A stretch of 64,000 nt of DNA from Spartobacteria bacterium (GTDB lineage Bacteria > Verrucomicrobiota > Verrucomicrobiia > Chthoniobacterales > UBA6821), in assembly GCA_947471565.1 (NCBI GenBank), contig CANIVT010000001.1:1-64000 (forward strand). The letters are read 5' to 3'. This document shows, piece after piece, positions 62,852 through 64,000 of the stretch. The position numbers and the translations under genes were made by a program. The notes beneath the pieces were generated by a model. That model did not search any database. It had not been told where the DNA came from and saw only the letters and a list, made by a program, of their open reading frames with translations. Positions within the stretch are counted from its first letter, which is position 1; each line of letters opens with the position of its first letter.

Positions 62852-63598
62852 ATGAGCGGTCCTGCCTCCTCCTCCAAGAAATCCTGCTGCAGTTGCAGCC
62901 CGCTTTTTTCCTCTTCGATCGGCAGGAAATGGATCGTGGCCCTGACGGGAATCGTTCTTGTCCTGTTTGTGATCGGACACTTGTTGGGGAATCTCTCCAT
63001 TTTCCTCGGTCCCGACGCGATGAATGCTTACGCGGCCTTCCTCAAGAGCACCGGCGAGTTGCTCTGGATCGTCCGCATCGTCCTGCTCACCTGCGTTGTT
63101 CTCCATATCTGGTTCACGATCACCCTCTGGCACGAGAACAAGCGCGCCCGTCCCCAAAAGTATGCCGTGAAAAACGAACTCGGCACCACCGTCTACGCCC
63201 GACTGATGCGGATCTCCGGCCTGACGGTGCTGGCCTTTGTGATCTATCACTTGGCGCAGTTTACCTGGGAGGCCTTCAACCCCGAGTATAAGACCTGGGT
63301 CGACGCCCAGGGACGCCACGACGTCTACCGCATGGTCGTGACGGCTTTTTCCTGCCCGCTGGTGAGCGGCTTCTACCTCATTGCGGTGGGCCTGCTCGGC
63401 ATGCATCTGAGCCACGGCATCGCCAGCCTCTTCCAGACACTTGGCCTCTCCAACCAGAAGCTGCGCCCCGTCTTCGAGCGAGGAGGTTTGATCCTTGCCT
63501 GGATCCTCTTCGTCGGATTCGCCTCCATCCCGGCCTCCGTGCTTCTGGGGCTGGTCAAGGTGACTTCCGGACTTCCCTCCTGCCCCGTTTGCCACTGA
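62852..63598 (+). CDS. sdhC: Succinate dehydrogenase cytochrome b subunit
   Basis: Membrane anchor of complex II (b558-type, Bacillus/Bacteroidetes-like, single long subunit instead of separate SdhC and SdhD). The 248-residue protein has five predicted helices. Candidate haem-ligand histidines lie in VIGHLLGNL (H43), VVLHIWFT (H85), VIYHLAQF and [12 protein letters not shown]. The N-terminal [12 protein letters not shown] stretch is cysteine-rich. It is followed by sdhA after 20 bp; an iron-sulfur subunit gene would be expected beyond the window. It is divergent from the sigma-factor gene. Confidence 0.93.
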   Translation: MSGPASSSKKSCCSCSPLFSSSIGRKWIVALTGIVLVLFVIGHLLGNLSIFLGPDAMNAYAAFLKSTGELLWIVRIVLLTCVVLHIWFTITLWHENKRARPQKYAVKNELGTTVYARLMRISGLTVLAFVIYHLAQFTWEAFNPEYKTWVDAQGRHDVYRMVVTAFSCPLVSGFYLIAVGLLGMHLSHGIASLFQTLGLSNQKLRPVFERGGLILAWILFVGFASIPASVLLGLVKVTSGLPSCPVCH

Positions 63599-63618
63599 GC
63601 CTCCCACCGACCCGACCA

Positions 63619-64000
63619 TGATCCTTGACGCCAAAATCCCCGAGGGTCCGCTCGAGAAGAAGTGGACCTCCTTTAAGAACAACGCAAAGCTCATCAGTCC
63701 GGCCAATAAACGGAAGTTCAAGGTCATCGTCGTCGGCACGGGGCTGGCTGGTTCCTCCGCCTCCGCGACGCTTGCGGAGCTCGGCTACCAAGTGGAGACC
63801 TTCTGCTTCCATGACAGCCCGCGCCGCGCCCATTCGATCGCCGCGCAGGGAGGCATCAATGCCGCCAAGAACTACCAGAACGACGGGGACAGCATCTGGC
63901 GTCTTTTCTATGACACGATCAAGGGAGGCGACTTCCGTGCCCGTGAGGCCAATGTCTACCGCCTCGCCGAGGTCAGCGGGAACATCATTGACCAGTGCGT
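63619..64000 (+). CDS. sdhA: Succinate dehydrogenase/fumarate reductase flavoprotein subunit, 3' end outside window
   Basis: FAD-containing catalytic subunit. The visible 127 residues carry the FAD-binding [20 protein letters not shown] and the covalent-flavin histidine motif [19 protein letters not shown], then [15 protein letters not shown] typical of the Bacillus-type SdhA. It starts at ATG 63619 after sdhC. The rest of the gene (usually 600-650 residues) lies beyond the window edge. Confidence 0.95.

Overview
The window is bacterial chromosomal DNA from a moderately GC-rich, Gram-negative organism. Gene content fits the PVC group, most likely Verrucomicrobiota: a K+-dependent-type membrane pyrophosphatase, a monomeric NADP isocitrate dehydrogenase, a Bacillus/Bacteroidetes-like cytochrome b succinate dehydrogenase subunit followed by SdhA, an ExbB/TonB pair, and many low-complexity inverted-repeat elements between genes. 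This placement is inference from gene families; no rRNA is present. I see no prophage, insertion-sequence transposase, CRISPR array or recognisable defence island. Genes are densely packed and mostly housekeeping.

Layout. 0-5.7 kb: partial glycosyltransferase, membrane PAS protein, 5'-3' exonuclease, a SufR-like regulator, an inactive rhomboid homologue, an unknown membrane-anchored protein and cytochrome b562. 5.7-13.5 kb: leuS diverging from rdgB, then a minus-strand run leuC-leuD-sensor kinase-LytTR regulator. 13.5-20.5 kb: icd, a PhnA-like protein, AsmA-like protein, exported phosphatase, nth and a membrane glycosyltransferase. 20.7-27.4 kb: the translation cluster nusA-infB-rbfA-DHH phosphoesterase-truB-ribF. 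27.4-39.3 kb: aroE, gltX, yqeY, ispD, M16 peptidase, an exported Ntn hydrolase, folD, an acyltransferase, ubiX, xylB, rplS, rnhB and yraN. 39.3-40.2 kb: an AT-rich, hairpin-rich island. 40.2-50.2 kb: miaB-ogg-tonB-exbB, a large glycosidase/glycosyltransferase fusion and carB. 50.4-57.5 kb: leuA behind a leucine-rich leader peptide, lemA with a TPM-domain protein, a K+ channel, soluble pyrophosphatase and membrane pyrophosphatase. 57.9-64 kb: nuoD, an alpha/beta hydrolase, a tRNA with CAU anticodon, an ECF sigma/anti-sigma/HtrA-like module, and the start of sdhCA.

How genes work together. Leucine synthesis is split between leuCD (minus strand, 11-13 kb) and leuA (50 kb); only leuA shows a ribosome-mediated attenuation leader. 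The nusA-ribF run couples transcription elongation, initiation factor 2, ribosome maturation and tRNA modification. The envelope-stress-like sigma module carries an HtrA-like protein that has lost all three catalytic residues.

The most unusual signals are: (1) a leu leader peptide with alternative hairpins; (2) a 14-unit GA dinucleotide repeat at the start of a sensor kinase, a candidate phase-variation switch; (3) several unrelated families of palindromic elements, including a nested-palindrome REP-like family with four copies and one element absorbed into the coding end of the exonuclease gene.
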